A stretch of DNA of 64,000 nt, from assembly GCA_007570785.1 (NCBI GenBank), contig ML662476.1, forward strand, positions 450,577 through 514,576, in the 5' to 3' direction. The position numbers and the translations under genes are program-made. The DNA comes from Antilocapra americana. Its lineage: Eukaryota > Chordata > Mammalia > Artiodactyla > Antilocapridae. The first letter of the stretch is position 1. Every line of letters starts with the position of its first letter. Below are positions 48,001-58,489 of the stretch, one piece after another. Under the pieces are notes generated by a model, which was not told the origin of the DNA, did not search any database, and saw only the letters and a program-made list of their open reading frames with translations.

Positions 48001-50781
48001 CCCGTCTCCTGTTCTCCCGCCTCCAGGCTGTCCGCAGCTGTGTCTCCTCTCCCTGCCTGCTCCACTGCCCGCAGGACAGAGGACTGGACTGGGGTCTCAC
48101 CTGGCACCCACACCACACCCTCATCCCAGGCCCAGACTCCAGGGAAGCCTCAGATGCTTCTAGAAGCCCCCTGCCCTGGAAGCCCTATCTGGTGGCCAAG
48201 CCCTGGGCCTGTGGCTGCACCCCCACAGCCCAGGCAGTGGGTGGGAGTGGAGGACTGGCCTGCTGCCCCTGCCCCGTGGCTCCTGGGGTGAGCCGGGCCA
48301 TGAGGGCTCCAGGCTGCCCGTCTTCCCGCGTGACTCTCCCCCTGCTCGGTCCAGGTGAGGACCCGCAGCACGGAGACTGAGGACGAGGCCCCCTCACCCA
48401 CAAGGGCCTCACCCACCTTCAGCAGTGCCCTGCAGCGCTCCAACCCCCGCACCATCTCCTTCCCGGTGAGCCTGGCTGCCGTGATCCCCTCCCCGCAGGG
48501 CTTGGGGCAGTGGGGAGGCAGGCAGGAGGCACCCAAGAAGATCTGGGGGCCTCACGGGGGGCTGCTGACCTAGCTTGATGGGAGGGGCCATGCTGCAGGC
48601 CAGAGGCGGGTCTTTCATGGGGGTGTGGCTGGGCTCTGCAGAGGGAGTGCCAGTCCCCAGGGAAGGCTGTGTTCTGAGAGCTCAGTCCTCCCTGGTGGAG
48701 GCTGAGGCTGCCAGGGAGCCCACTCACTGGCACCTTCCTTCTCCTTCCAGATGAACCCCTGGAGAGACAGCTCAGAGGTGGCCTTAACCAGCAGGTTAGG
48801 GCCTGGGGGCTCTGGGGCCTGTCTGACACCGGGCTGAGGCCCGAGGTGGAGCAAGAGGAGGGTCTGGCTGCCTGGAGGGGGCGGGTGGGAGGGGCCATCG
48901 TGAGCCATGGGGTGCCCAGGGATGGGGGTGGGTGCACCAGGGTCACCAGCACTGCACCCCCCCAGGGCCCAGGAGCCCCTGTAGGGCTGTACATTTGAGT
49001 CAAGCTTTGGGGATTTCACACACGCAGGCCACACCATCTGCCCCGAGACTGTCTCTGAGGCCAGTGGTCCTGGGCGAGACTGGGGGAGTGGGGCGCACAG
49101 TGGGTGAGAGAGTCTCTACCCTTGCATCAGGGTGAGACGTGCAGGAACTACAGGGCACGGAGATGCTGCGGCTTTGGAACGGGAACCAAGGGCGGGAGCC
49201 CCTTGCAGCCAGAAGAGCTGAGCCTGCGAGAGAGCGGGGCGAGGGCACAGGGTGACGGGGGGATGTGAGGTGGAGAGAGCGGGGAGAGGGCACTGTGAAT
49301 CAGGGGGGCATGAGGTGAGGAGAGCTCTGTGTGAGAGCAGGGTGAGGGCACAGGGCATCAGGGGGGCATCAGGTGGAGAGAGTTCTCCAGGCAGCTCTGG
49401 ATAGAGGGTTGGCAAGCGGAGGGGTTTGGAGCGGGGCCCACATGGAGGACAGCCAGCTGCAGGGGGAGCAGGGTGGAGGCGCCAGGGTCAGGAGGGCATC
49501 AGGCCAGGGTTGTGAGCCTTTCGCGTTGCCTGCACCTGAGGGCAGGGTGGGCTTGACCTGGGATGGGGGGGCCTGGGGGCCGTGGGGGTGGAAGGTGGAG
49601 ACAGGGGAGCAGTGTCTGAAGTGGGACTGACACCTGGGGCAGGGACGGCAGCTGTTTCTGGCCTGGGGGGTCCTGCCAAATGGACCATGTCTTGGGAGCA
49701 CAGGGGAGCCCCCAGAGTCTGTATCTGAGGCGGCATTCTCTTTGCCAGAGTGAGGTGGGGCCAAGGGCAGGCCCAGTGTCCCCTGGGGCGGGCAGGGCCT
49801 CACCTGCTGTATCTCGCCCTGTCTTCCTGCCCTGCAGCACCAGCATGAGGCTCCCGGCCAGCTCGCTCAAATTAGGCCGGAAGCTGGAGCAATACCTCTC
49901 GGCCATACAGGTGAGTGGGCCAGTCCCTGGAGTGTGCTGGGCATGCCAGGGTTCCTCACTCTTTGGGGTCAGCGGCCTGTGCTCTCTGCTCCCAGAGATC
50001 AGAGTCTGTCAAGTGTGCAAGCCTATCCAGCACTGAGTTCCTCGTAGCTCCCGTGGATGTCACCAGCAAGCGCCACCTCTTTGAGAAAGAGCTGGTGGGC
50101 CAGAGTCGAGAAGGCCCAGTCTCCAGCCGCAAGGTGAGTGGCTCTGGCCCACCAGGTGTCTGCAGGCCGCTGAGCCTGGGGTCTGCAGAGCTGGAACCTG
50201 GGCGCTACGGGACAGCTCCAGCTTTTCTGCATCTGTCTGGCCCACTCGAGGGCCCAGCCATTCCTGTCGCTGAGCCCCACAGCTCTGGGGGAGGGTCCTG
50301 TGGCCCGAGCTGCACAGATGTGGTGAGGGGGGGCCCTCTGGAGATGCCAGCCCGGCCCCAAGGTGGGAGCTCTCTTCTCAGGAGAACTTGCAACTCTCGG
50401 GGGTGGTGACGTCACGGCTGAACTTCTGGATCAGCAGGACCCAGGAGTCAGCACGGCAGGGTCCTCAGGTACCGCGCCCCCCTGCACCCCCGCGGTCTCC
50501 CTGCAGCCCCTCTCGAGTAGTGGAATGACCTGTCAGGGGAGGGATAGCCCTGAGTGCAGTGGGGATGCTCTGCACTCGGGACAGCCGTGGAGAAGCCTGA
50601 GGAGAGCGCAGCGAGGAGGAGGGCCTGGAGTCCTCCTCTGGGAAGGGGTGGGCCCAGGGACTCTGCACCAGCCTGAGCCCCATCTCAGTCCCGATGCCAC
50701 AACCAGGAGATGCAGAGGGAGTCAGCAGCTAGCAGGAGGCCCCAGAGGAAGAAGCCGCCAGAGCCCCCCCCTGGGTGCTGA
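38947..50781 (+). CDS. LAD1: Ladinin-1 (whole gene, exons 1-9 coding as assembled)
   Basis: Ladinin-1 is an epithelial protein of basement-membrane anchoring filaments, also reported on the actin cytoskeleton with filamin. Ten exons with consensus splice sites join in frame: 38947-38984, 46159-46296, 47244-47877, 48355-48465, 48751-48794, 49838-49910, 49996-50133, 50382-50468, 50707-50782 and 50937 onward. As assembled the product is 445 residues: [13 protein letters not shown] head, acidic [10 protein letters not shown] (about 20-29), LPSVEEAE, xSEK repeats (about residues 180-212), NPRTISF (about 301-307), [16 protein letters not shown] and [18 protein letters not shown] tail. Human LAD1 is 517 residues, mostly longer in the repeat part of exon 3. 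The frame ends at a TGA caused by a C8 run in exon 9; with C7 the conserved LxAEV end would be reached in exon 10. The identity is certain; whether this is the primary locus or a duplicate is open. Confidence 0.95.
41748..43047 (-). repeat. BovB LINE, 5-prime truncated, in LAD1 intron 1
   Basis: The longest BovB copy here. On the minus strand it carries the reverse-transcriptase segment ([37 protein letters not shown], [17 protein letters not shown] end), with stops and frameshifts. It runs antisense to LAD1. Confidence 0.93.
45850..45945 (+). repeat. Tandem repeat, about 18-bp unit
   Basis: Repeats of gagagtgac(t/c) with linker (gctcagagagtgaccggt, atgagagtgactgtggct, gagagagtgactaaggca, gagagagtgactgggg). 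Confidence 0.75.
46159..46296 (+). CDS. LAD1: LAD1 exon 2
   Basis: 138 bp. The acceptor ccctgcag is followed by C completing Ser13, then [20 protein letters not shown] ... PPAPE plus AG. The donor is gtgcgg. The acidic/basic DEEEQERE block is a ladinin hallmark. Confidence 0.95.
47244..47877 (+). CDS. LAD1: LAD1 exon 3 (repeat-bearing)
   Basis: 634 bp. Starts LPSVEEAE and ends GGLPPITLQ, with donor gtgcgt. It contains an array of six- to seven-residue units ending in (S/P/F)(E/D/Q)K, such as [12 protein letters not shown] and AVFEK. Human ladinin has about twice as many, so the array is short here. No stop in frame. Confidence 0.95.
47885..48075 (+). repeat. Imperfect tandem duplication in LAD1 intron 3
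   Basis: The agcatctccagctgcctccc block recurs about 64 bp later as ggcatctctggctgcctgcc, each followed by gtctcctgt(c/t)ctc. Confidence 0.65.
48355..48465 (+). CDS. LAD1: LAD1 exon 4
   Basis: 111 bp, phase 0-0: [19 protein letters not shown] ... NPRTISFP. Acceptor cggtccag, donor gtgagc. Confidence 0.93.
48751..48794 (+). CDS. LAD1: LAD1 exon 5
   Basis: 44 bp: [14 protein letters not shown], ending in AG of a split Ser codon. Acceptor ctccttccag, donor gttagg (weaker than the others). Same length as the matching human segment. Confidence 0.85.
49225..49390 (+). repeat. Minisatellite in LAD1 intron 5
   Basis: Three irregular copies (spacing about 45 and 58 bp) of a G-rich unit containing gagggcac and ggggggcat(c/g)aggtg. 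Confidence 0.72.
49838..49910 (+). CDS. LAD1: LAD1 exon 6
   Basis: 73 bp: C completing Ser, then [20 protein letters not shown] ... AIQ. Acceptor cctgcag, donor gtgagt. Confidence 0.94.
49996..50133 (+). CDS. LAD1: LAD1 exon 7
   Basis: 138 bp, phase 0-0: [41 protein letters not shown]. Only 85 bp of intron precede it. Donor gtgagt. Confidence 0.95.
50382..50468 (+). CDS. LAD1: LAD1 exon 8
   Basis: 87 bp: [29 protein letters not shown]. Acceptor tcttctcag, donor gtaccg. The most conserved ladinin segment. Confidence 0.95.
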
Positions 50782-50782
50782 G
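50707..50782 (+). CDS. LAD1: LAD1 exon 9 with frame-shifting C8 run
   Basis: Starts [20 protein letters not shown], aligning position by position with the human tail. A run of eight C at 50764-50771 puts the frame into PPGC-TGA (50779-50781). With seven C it would read PPLGAE and splice (donor gtgaac) to GTG TGA, giving LGAEV where human has LDAEV. The TGA lies one base from the exon end and only an untranslated exon follows, so transcript decay is not expected. Confidence 0.85.
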
Positions 50783-50936
50783 GTGAACAGGGGCCCAGGG
50801 GCTGGCTGGCAGGTGCCCACTCCTCAACCCCAGGCCAGGGGCTCTGGCCCAGCGTGGGGGGGAGAGCCTGAGGAAAAGGGGGTGTCTCTGCCCCACCTCG
50901 GGAACCCCCTGGTCCTAACCGCCCTTGGTCCCACAG

Positions 50937-51340
50937 GTGTGAGGAGCCAGTCTCTGGTCAGCAGCCGTGCAGGTCACTGCTCCCGCCAGTTTTCCATCCT
51001 GGACCCGGGAGAATGCTTCCCCGACTGTCTGGGGCAGGCGTGCCCAGTGCCTAGTCTGGCTGTGGGCACCACGTGTCTGCACACGGCCTCGCCACCCCGT
51101 CCATGACGATTCCTGCTCCTCCAGGGCCGGCGGGTCACACCACTGTCTCTGTGCACCTCCCACAGGCTGGCCTGCCCCATCCCTGGGCCCCCTCGCGTGG
51201 CTGGAGGGGCTGCGCCGACCCCTCCCAGGCCCTGCTTCACTCCCCTTCACTCCGGCCCCACCTGCTGCTCTGGCCAAGCCATCCTGTGCCCCCTCCCCAC
51301 TCTCAGGAAAAAGCTGATAAACTCATTCACTCTCAGGTGT
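50937..51340 (+). other. LAD1: LAD1 last exon, mostly 3-prime UTR
   Basis: The acceptor gtcccacag is followed by GTGTGA, the Val-stop that ends ladinin in other mammals. A GATAAA variant polyadenylation signal at 51316-51321 suggests an end near 51340. Confidence 0.7.
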
Positions 51341-54300
51341 GACCAATAATATCTTAAAAATCATTCCTTCTGGAGGCTTTGCTTTTCAGTGGAGACTAAA
51401 AGGCGTGGAGAGAATGTTTTGGCTGCAGGGTCCAGAGCGGGGCAGGCATCAGTCTGCCAGCGGCCTCTGCTGCCACAGCCCAGCACACCTGCCCCAAAAC
51501 CCGGTTCTCCGCTCCCCTGCCCTCCTGGACCGGGTGAGCTTGGGGGACGCTGAGCTGGGTCTAGACCAAGCAGCCAGGGTCAGCCTGGTGCCGTCAGCCC
51601 TGCATGCTCTGTGTGGCTGAGGGTTTGTGTATGTGTGGGGCGTATGTGTGTGTACACAAGCATGTGTGTGGGCCACATGTTTTCCCATCACTAGACTTAC
51701 GTTAGAACCCACTCTCAGGTGCCTGCTTGGGTTTCTCTGGAGTCAGCGATACCCCACACCCACTTTGCCCCAGGCCCCCATGGGCCTGGTCCTGAGGGAG
51801 GCTCCCATCTCACATCCTGGGGCCAGGGATGGAAGGGCCTTGGGGCCCCGCCTGTGACCTCAGACTGGCCCACCTCCGGCAGGGGTTCTCCCATGGAGGC
51901 TGCATGCTGCCCGGAGCTGGGGGCAGCAGGACTTGGAGGCCCTGGCCAGCCACCCCCACCCACCTCCACATGTCCAACCCCAGAGTTCCCGGACGGAGCC
52001 AGGGAGGGATGTGCTGGGCACCCCCAGAGAGGCAGGCCCCACTCAGTGCTGCCCTGCCAGGAACTCAGGTCAGCAAGCAGTTGAAAGGTGCCAGATGCTC
52101 GAGTGCTAAACTCGGGAGGGACCCGGTGGGTGGGTTTGCCCAGTACAACAGAGCCCTCCCCGCAACATGGGGGCCCGAGGGGTCTTGGCCCACCTGGCCT
52201 GGGGGGTCTTGGCATTTGGTGCTGCTGCCCCCGGGGAGAGCCCTCGGTGCCCATCCGGGCTGCCTGGGCAGGGTGCGGAAGACAGCGCCACGCCTCCCAC
52301 CCCCTTGCACTAACTCATCACACACACCAAGGCCCTGCACTCACCCTTCCTGGGGGGATGCACACCCAGGGTGGCCTCAGGGTGATGTGTGAGGTGCCTG
52401 CCTAACAGACTGCGGAGGGAACGCCCTAATCCCTCCAGGGGCAGCACACGCCCTCCCGCATGCCGGGCCTCTGTGGGTCCTCAGGGCTACAGGCACCGTC
52501 TCTGAGTTCTTGTCCCTCTTCTGCTGTAAGCCTGGGGAGGTGACTTTAGCTCATGTGCAAGGGCAGGCCAGCTGCGGCAGCTGGAGGGATGGCCGCCCAC
52601 GCTCTGAGCCTGTCCTGCCTTAGCACAATCCCTGGAGGCCACACACAGTCAGGCCATGGATGCCAGGAACCTGCCAGGCTTTTCCTGTAGGGCCTCAGGT
52701 GACAGACCCCTTTCCCAGGCATCCACACAAGCAAATTCTGTCCCATTTGAAGGATTTTTGAGCTTACAAGGCACCCATTGAAATACCTCAAGTTAAGGGA
52801 GGGTGTAGGGAAAAACATTTCCTAAATTCCAGGAGAATTTGTGCCAGGACACAAAGCCCAGCTAAGCACCTGAGCACTAGACCAGGAGAGTGGGTGGTGG
52901 CCTTGCCGCTCACCGTCCCTGGGTGCCAGCTGCTGGCATGTGGCTTCAGCTGGTCCTGCCCTGGATCTGCTGATGTGGGAAGGTGAGTCAGGTCACTTGG
53001 CTTAGAGGGCCCCGGGGACCGTGGAAGGTCCGTCTTGGCTGAGACGGGGCCAGGCTGATAGCAGAGCAGGTGAGGAGCGCATGATGGACAGGGCCTGGGG
53101 CTCCTAAGGCAGCAAAGTTGAGGGGCTGCTGGACGTGGGTCAGGCAAGGGGGGAAGGGGCAGAGGCTCTCCTTGCCCACGGAGAGGAGTGTGCATCACTG
53201 ACAGGCGGCCCTTGGCAGGGCCCAGGTTCACGGCCCAGGAGGAATCAGGCAGGATGGGGGCTCTGAGAATTCAGAGAGCAGGCTGCCCCCAGCTTTGCTT
53301 CCTCTCCCGCTGTCATCCTGTCCCGAGCCCTTCCATGACCCAGGCACTGTGCTGGAGGCTGCAGACGCAGGTGTGCAAGCAAGTGCAAGGCCCCTGGGTG
53401 CTGGCTGCGTGGACCTTGTAATCTAGTGGGTTTAGCAGATCATAATTTTAAAGCCATTGTGGTGTGAACTTCAACCATCTTCCCTGCCCCTTCACTCAAC
53501 CAGCTGCCTCTTTGAAGAGAACCCTTGTTCTTGGCTGGAAGTTCAACCTTGAATCTGACCCCCTGAAGTGAGCCTACTCCCTGCCCAGTGGGGAGGACTT
53601 GCCACATGGCGTGGGGGGCAAGCAGACCCCCTCTGTAGGTGTGCTCACTGAGGCTGCTGGAGCCTGCTTCCCCCCAAGGGTGTTCACCCGCTAGAGGAAC
53701 CAGTAGCCTGGAAGCATCCTTGTCAGCACATCACCTGCAGCTGAGCCCTGCCTCTGCCCCCAGGCCCCCTGGGGGACTGACAGTGCCTTCTGCCCCCGCC
53801 CTGCCCCCCACCTGCCTTCCTGACTGCTGGCCTCCGCTTTATCGGGGTTCTTAAGACAGACAGCTGGCTTGTGTTATGTGCCTGCTCCCTCCTGTCCCCT
53901 ACCTGTCTGTCCTGGTTTTAAATAGCTTGTCTGAGCAGCTGGACAACCACATGGGCTTATATGGCCTGGGGGACATATTCCCTTAACCCTGTCCCTGGCA
54001 CCAGCCACAATAGCATCCAACACCCCCTCTCCCCCTGCCCCTGCCACCGCTGGTGTGACTCCTGTGCACATTCTTCCCACAAGACCTGTTGGCAATGCCT
54101 GTTCTGGATAAGAATGGGGGAGACTCTAAGAGCAGAGGGGTGTCCTGTAGTGTGGGCCCTCTGTCCTAAGTCCCAGTGTCCACTCTGAGTGGGTGTCGGA
54201 GCTGGGAGAGGCCCCATTCCCTCAGGAGCTTCAGAGGGATGGTCTCAGAGATGAATTCCTGAGCCTACTGTAAGCAATTCTCAGCTGGAGGCTGGAGACT

Positions 54301-55089
54301 TGGATCTGAGTCACAGACCTCCCACTGAAGGCCTGGGGCGGGTGGAAGGTCTTGGGTGAACAGCTGTCCCTCCCTGGGTCTGTCTCCTCATTTGTAGGAT
54401 GGAGAGAGAACTGCCAGGCCTCTAAATGAAACGATGCTCTGACCCTTGGGGATGCCCCCTCCCAGCACCTCCACCCTCCAGGCAGGGAGCCCCTGCAGGG
54501 TCCTGGGCAGGTCCTCCCCGGGGAGCAGAACCAGGCCATGGATGCCCACGCCAGTCAGGACAGTCCTCATGACCACATTCTCCTACCTGGGGTTCAGAAG
54601 CTGTTAGAGCTGCTGAGATAGGCTGCCTGCCAGGGTACCAGGGACCCCGGAGGCCCTTCTGGGAAGACGCAAGGCTGGGCCCCACCCTGGACAGGGCGCA
54701 GGCTGAGTGATGGGGAGAGACCCCCTGCCTGGGGGGGGTCAGCTCCCTGTGTCAGGGTGTTAACTCTGAGTCCAGTGCCCCCCCCCCGGGCCCCCCCCCC
54801 CCCCCCCCCCCCGCCCTCCTGGGGAGAGTGCTTGATGGAGCTCTGGAGGGAGAACCACTCCCTCCTGAAGGAGCCCTGGAGGCGGGGCGGGGCCTGGAGA
54901 TGGGCGTTTGAGGCTCATTCTCATCCTGGTGAGGCTGGGAGGCCTGACCTAGCCAATTCCTCCTCTGACCTGGGTCTTCAGGGAAGGAAAGGAATCTGGG
55001 AAGGTTGGTTGCCCTGGTCCAGCTCTGCTGGTGGGCCAACAGCTGCGGTCAGGAAGGGTCCAGATACCTGCCGGGCACAGGGCTGAGGA
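51341..55089. other. GC-rich DNA downstream of LAD1, no exon found
   Basis: In human, TNNT2 begins about 3 kb beyond LAD1. No TNNT2 coding exon (MSDxEEVVEEYEEE) could be found on either strand. 53910-53970 holds a cluster of muscle-type motifs, 54290-54410 resembles MIR, and 54778-54812 is a C-rich homopolymer region. Confidence 0.45.
54778..54812 (+). repeat. Cytosine homopolymer, C10-GGG-C22
   Basis: Ten C, three G, then about 22 C. It is prone to length error and able to form a quadruplex on the minus strand. Confidence 0.85.
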
Positions 55090-55094
55090 GTGGG

Positions 55095-55180
55095 GCCTCC
55101 ATGCTTCTGTTTCAGGGGTAGGCACAGAGAGGTTAAGTGACTCAGCTGAGATCACACAGCAGAGCTGGGTGTTAAACTTG
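55095..55180 (+). repeat. MIR SINE
   Basis: Well preserved core: ggcacagagaggttaagtga, ctcagctgagatcacacagc, agagctgggtgttaaacttgg. Confidence 0.85.
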
Positions 55181-56023
55181 GATCTTTGACAGCATGGCCA
55201 GTTCTTTCTGCCTTCTGTGGTTTCTGCTTTACTCCCCAAGAAAGGTGACCCAGGCCTTTTGGCTGTGAGGGTGACCTGCTAGAAAGGGCGGGTGGGGGCT
55301 CAGTGTGGGCCTTCAGGCCCCTCTCTAGGCTGGAGGCCCCCCGGCCCCCTGCCTTCCTGCCAACAGTGCCTGGACACCATCTCAGACGCCTCCTCTGGGC
55401 TGGGAGCCCTCCACATGCCTACCTGCCTCTTGAGCAGCAGTATTTTTAGAAGATCTGCTTTCAGGAGCAGGGGGGCTCTGAGCCAGCAGGGGGGTGGGCT
55501 GGAGAGGAGAGAGCATGAGAGCTGCACCCCAGGCTGGCCACCCATTCCCTGGAGGCCTCCCCGCACCCCAGGATGACAGACTCCTCAAGGGGCTCAGGCC
55601 CCTGGTCTCATTGCCCCCCTGGGGCTCCAAGCAGTGCTGAATTGCCAGTCCTCATGCACCCTGGGCTGGGGGCTGTCCCCCTGCCGCTCTTCCCCTAGGC
55701 CTCATTTGGAGACCCTCTGGGGTGAGCACCCCCACCCAGGGGAGCCAGCTTCAGTCCAAAGCTCCCTGTTGCCAGCCCCGCCCTCCCTGCCCCACTGAAG
55801 GTCTGCTTGCCCTGACCCAGCCGCTGGACGACTGGGAGCAGGTTCAGAAGAGTCGCCAGCCCAAGGCTGCCGCCCAAGGCAGTCTCCCCAGGGGGCTGTA
55901 CCAGGGCTCCATCAGCACTGCTTAGTCTCAAAGGGGCTGCCTTGTGGCCGACACCGTGCCACCTGCCAGAGCCAGGGCTGGTGGCATATCTGCAAATGGC
56001 TGCCTGGGGGGGTCTCAGCCTCT
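55181..56023. other. GC-rich single-copy DNA, nothing recognised
   Basis: Last part of the GC-rich LAD1 flank before the BovB copy. No feature supported. Confidence 0.4.
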
Positions 56024-56305
56024 TGCAGTGATTTTGGAGCCCAAGAAAATAAAGTCAGTTACTGTTTCCACTGTTTCCCCATCTATTTGCAATGAAGTGA
56101 TGGGACTGGATGCCATGATCTTAGTTTTTTGAATGCTGAGTTTAAAGCCAGCTTTTTCACTCTCCTGTTTCACCTTCATTAAGAGGCTCTGTAGTTCCTC
56201 TTTGCTTCCTGCCATAAGGGTGGTGTCATCTGCATATCTGAGGTTATTGATATTTCTCCTGGCAGTCTTGATTCCAGCTTGTGCTTTATCCAGCCCATTA
56301 TTTCA
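56024..56305 (-). repeat. BovB LINE, inverted 5-prime segment
   Basis: The minus-strand frame reads [34 protein letters not shown] and DFIFLGSKITA, BovB reverse-transcriptase sequence. It joins the plus-strand BovB at 56334 after about 28 bp, and the two overlap in consensus by about 65 bp. Confidence 0.92.
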
Positions 56306-56333
56306 CCTGACAGATGAGGCAAAAGTGGAAACT

Positions 56334-56955
56334 GTAGCAAATAGATGGGAAAATAGTGGAAAGTGGAAACAGTGACAGACTTTATCTTCTTGGGCTCCAA
56401 AATCTCTGCAGATGGTGACTGCAGCCATGAAATTAAAGGATGTTTGCTCCTTGGAAGAAGAGATGTGACAAACCTAGATACCATATTAAAAAGCAGAGAC
56501 GTCAGTTTGCTGACAAAGGTCTGTATAGCCAAAGTCATGGTTTTTCCAGGAATCATAGGAAGTATGGCTGTGAGAGGTGGACCATAAAGAAGACTGAGTT
56601 CCAAAGAATTGATGCTTCTCAACTGTGGTGCTGGAGAAGACTCTTAAGAGTGCCTTGAACAGCAGGGACATCAAATTAGTCCATCCTAAAGGAAACCAAT
56701 CTTGAATATTCATTGGAAGGACTGATGCTGAAGCTGAAGCTCCAGTACTTCGGCCACTTGTGCCAAAGAGCCAACTCATTGGAAAAGATGCTGATGCTGG
56801 GAAAGTTTGAAGGCAGGAGAAGAGGGTGACAGAGGATGAGATGGTTGGATGGCATCATCAATTCAATGGACACAGATTAGAGGAAACTCCAGGAGATGGT
56901 GAATAACAGAGGAGCCTGGCGTGCTGCAGTCCATGTTTCAAAGAGCTAGACATGA
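56334..56955 (+). repeat. BovB LINE, 3-prime segment
   Basis: Plus-strand continuation: cttcttgggctccaaaatct, gactgcagccatgaaattaa, then ggaaactccaggagatggtg and the terminal part. Together with 56024-56305 it forms one 5-prime-inverted insertion. Confidence 0.92.
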
Positions 56956-56959
56956 CTAG

Positions 56960-57240
56960 AGAATATTATACCTATTGAAATCAGTCAGGCAGAGTAAGGC
57001 AAATACTATCATGATCTTACTTACATGTAATATAAGTAATAAGAAGTTTTGGGTTAGCAGATACAGCCACTGTGCATAAAATAGATTACCAACAAGGACC
57101 TACTTTATAGTCAGTATTTTAGAAATTATAGTCAGTATTTTGTAATAACCTATAATGGAAAAGAATCTGAAAAATAACTGGGTCACTATGATGTGTACCT
57201 GAAATTAGCTCAGTTAAACCTCAGTTAAACATGTCTACCT
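56960..57240 (+). repeat. L1 3-prime end
   Basis: acctattgaaatcagtcagg ... cactgtgcataaaatagatt ... tgtacctgaaattagctcag, in the L1 order. Confidence 0.75.
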
Positions 57241-58084
57241 TTGTGTGCCTGTCTGTCTGTCTGTGTCTCCTGGGGTCAGCAGGCCGGCACCACAGTGGGG
57301 TGACCACCCTTGCCTGTCCTCCTGCTCATCTACACAGTGTCACCCACTTTACTCAGAAGGTAGTTTGCAAGGGCTCCTAGCAAGAGAATCCTCTCATTTC
57401 AGTGTCATCTCTTAGTGGTTGTGTGAGATGTTAGTATTAGGAGAAGCTGAATGGAGGCTATATTGGAATTCTCTATATTATCTTTTCAACATTTTTTTTT
57501 AAATCTAAAGTTAATACAAAGTTAGGCCATGAAATAGGTGACCATTCTGTCAACTGCCGCCTGTAAACTCCTGAGACTTCTGTAAGGGGAAAATGGAATA
57601 TATTTCATTCAGTTTGCATCAGTTTAACCTAGAGGAGCAAAGGAAAGCTGTTAATAATTTCTCACTTTCAAGTTCAAGTAAAGAAGACAGTAATGGTTCC
57701 ATTATTTTAGGTCATGATAAGGAAAACTGCTAAAAATTATAGGTTTAGATCAGAGACACTTGAGAGAAAAGTAGTGGAATGGTGGTCTGTGAAGCCAGAT
57801 TTTAAAATGAGTGAGGATGTGGGAACATTGACTTATAAAGCATTTGTATATAAATAATGGTGTCTTCCGATGAGTCAGCATGGCTGAGAGAATATTATTT
57901 ACAGGTGCAGAAATTTGCAGATGCTCTTAGGATCTAGAGCAAAACTCAATAATAAGACACCTGGATGCCAGAAACAGAAGATGATGATTAGTTTGCTAAA
58001 GGAGGCAGGGGTAGTAAATTAAACACCAGGCAGGTGAAGAGCTTAACTGATTCAGAGGCAGTAAACAGAGTGAACAGTGATCAT
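57241..58084. other. Probable FMN2-type intron sequence
   Basis: AT-rich, with a short CTGT repeat at 57247-57263. The FMN2 exons expected before 59482 were sought here and not seen. Confidence 0.4.
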
Positions 58085-58400
58085 CACGCATGCATCACCC
58101 AGTTTCAGCAGCTCCTGAATTGGTTTCATCTATACCCCTGCCCACTTGCCCCCTCCCACACTGTTTTTGAAGCAAATCTTAAACAGATATGATGTCATCC
58201 ATGTACGTGTTAGTATGTATCTCTAAAAGATCCCCTTTAAAAAATAACCACCAGGAGTTTCATCCCCAACAATAACAATAATCTCTAATCTCATCAAATA
58301 CCCAGTTTCTTTTCAAAAGTCCAGTTAGTTCATATATGTAATAAATGATTTTATTTTCTTACAGTTTGTTTGGGGCAAGATAGAAAGAAATTCAAACCAT
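58085..58400 (+). repeat. Ancient L1-like relic
   Basis: caccagtttcagcagctcctg-like start, ttgaagcaaatcttaaacag, gtatgtatctctaaaagatc and atctcatcaaatacccagtt follow an old mammalian LINE 3-prime end. Confidence 0.5.
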
Positions 58401-58489
58401 TATAATTAGACAGTGTCTTTTAAGTTTTATAATAGACTTTTCCCCCTGAAATTTATGTATTTAAAAATCTAGATCATTTGCCTTAGTTC

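Noticed and set aside
47181..48116. 311-codon minus-strand open frame over LAD1 exon 3
   Set aside because: Antisense shadow of the ladinin coding exon; it has no recognisable domain.
49200..49400. CRISPR-like repeat array
   Set aside because: The units are irregular G-rich minisatellite repeats in a mammalian intron, with no uniform spacers.
51400..56000. TNNT2 exons expected downstream of LAD1
   Set aside because: Looked for the MSDxEEVVEEYEEE start and other acidic segments on both strands and found none.
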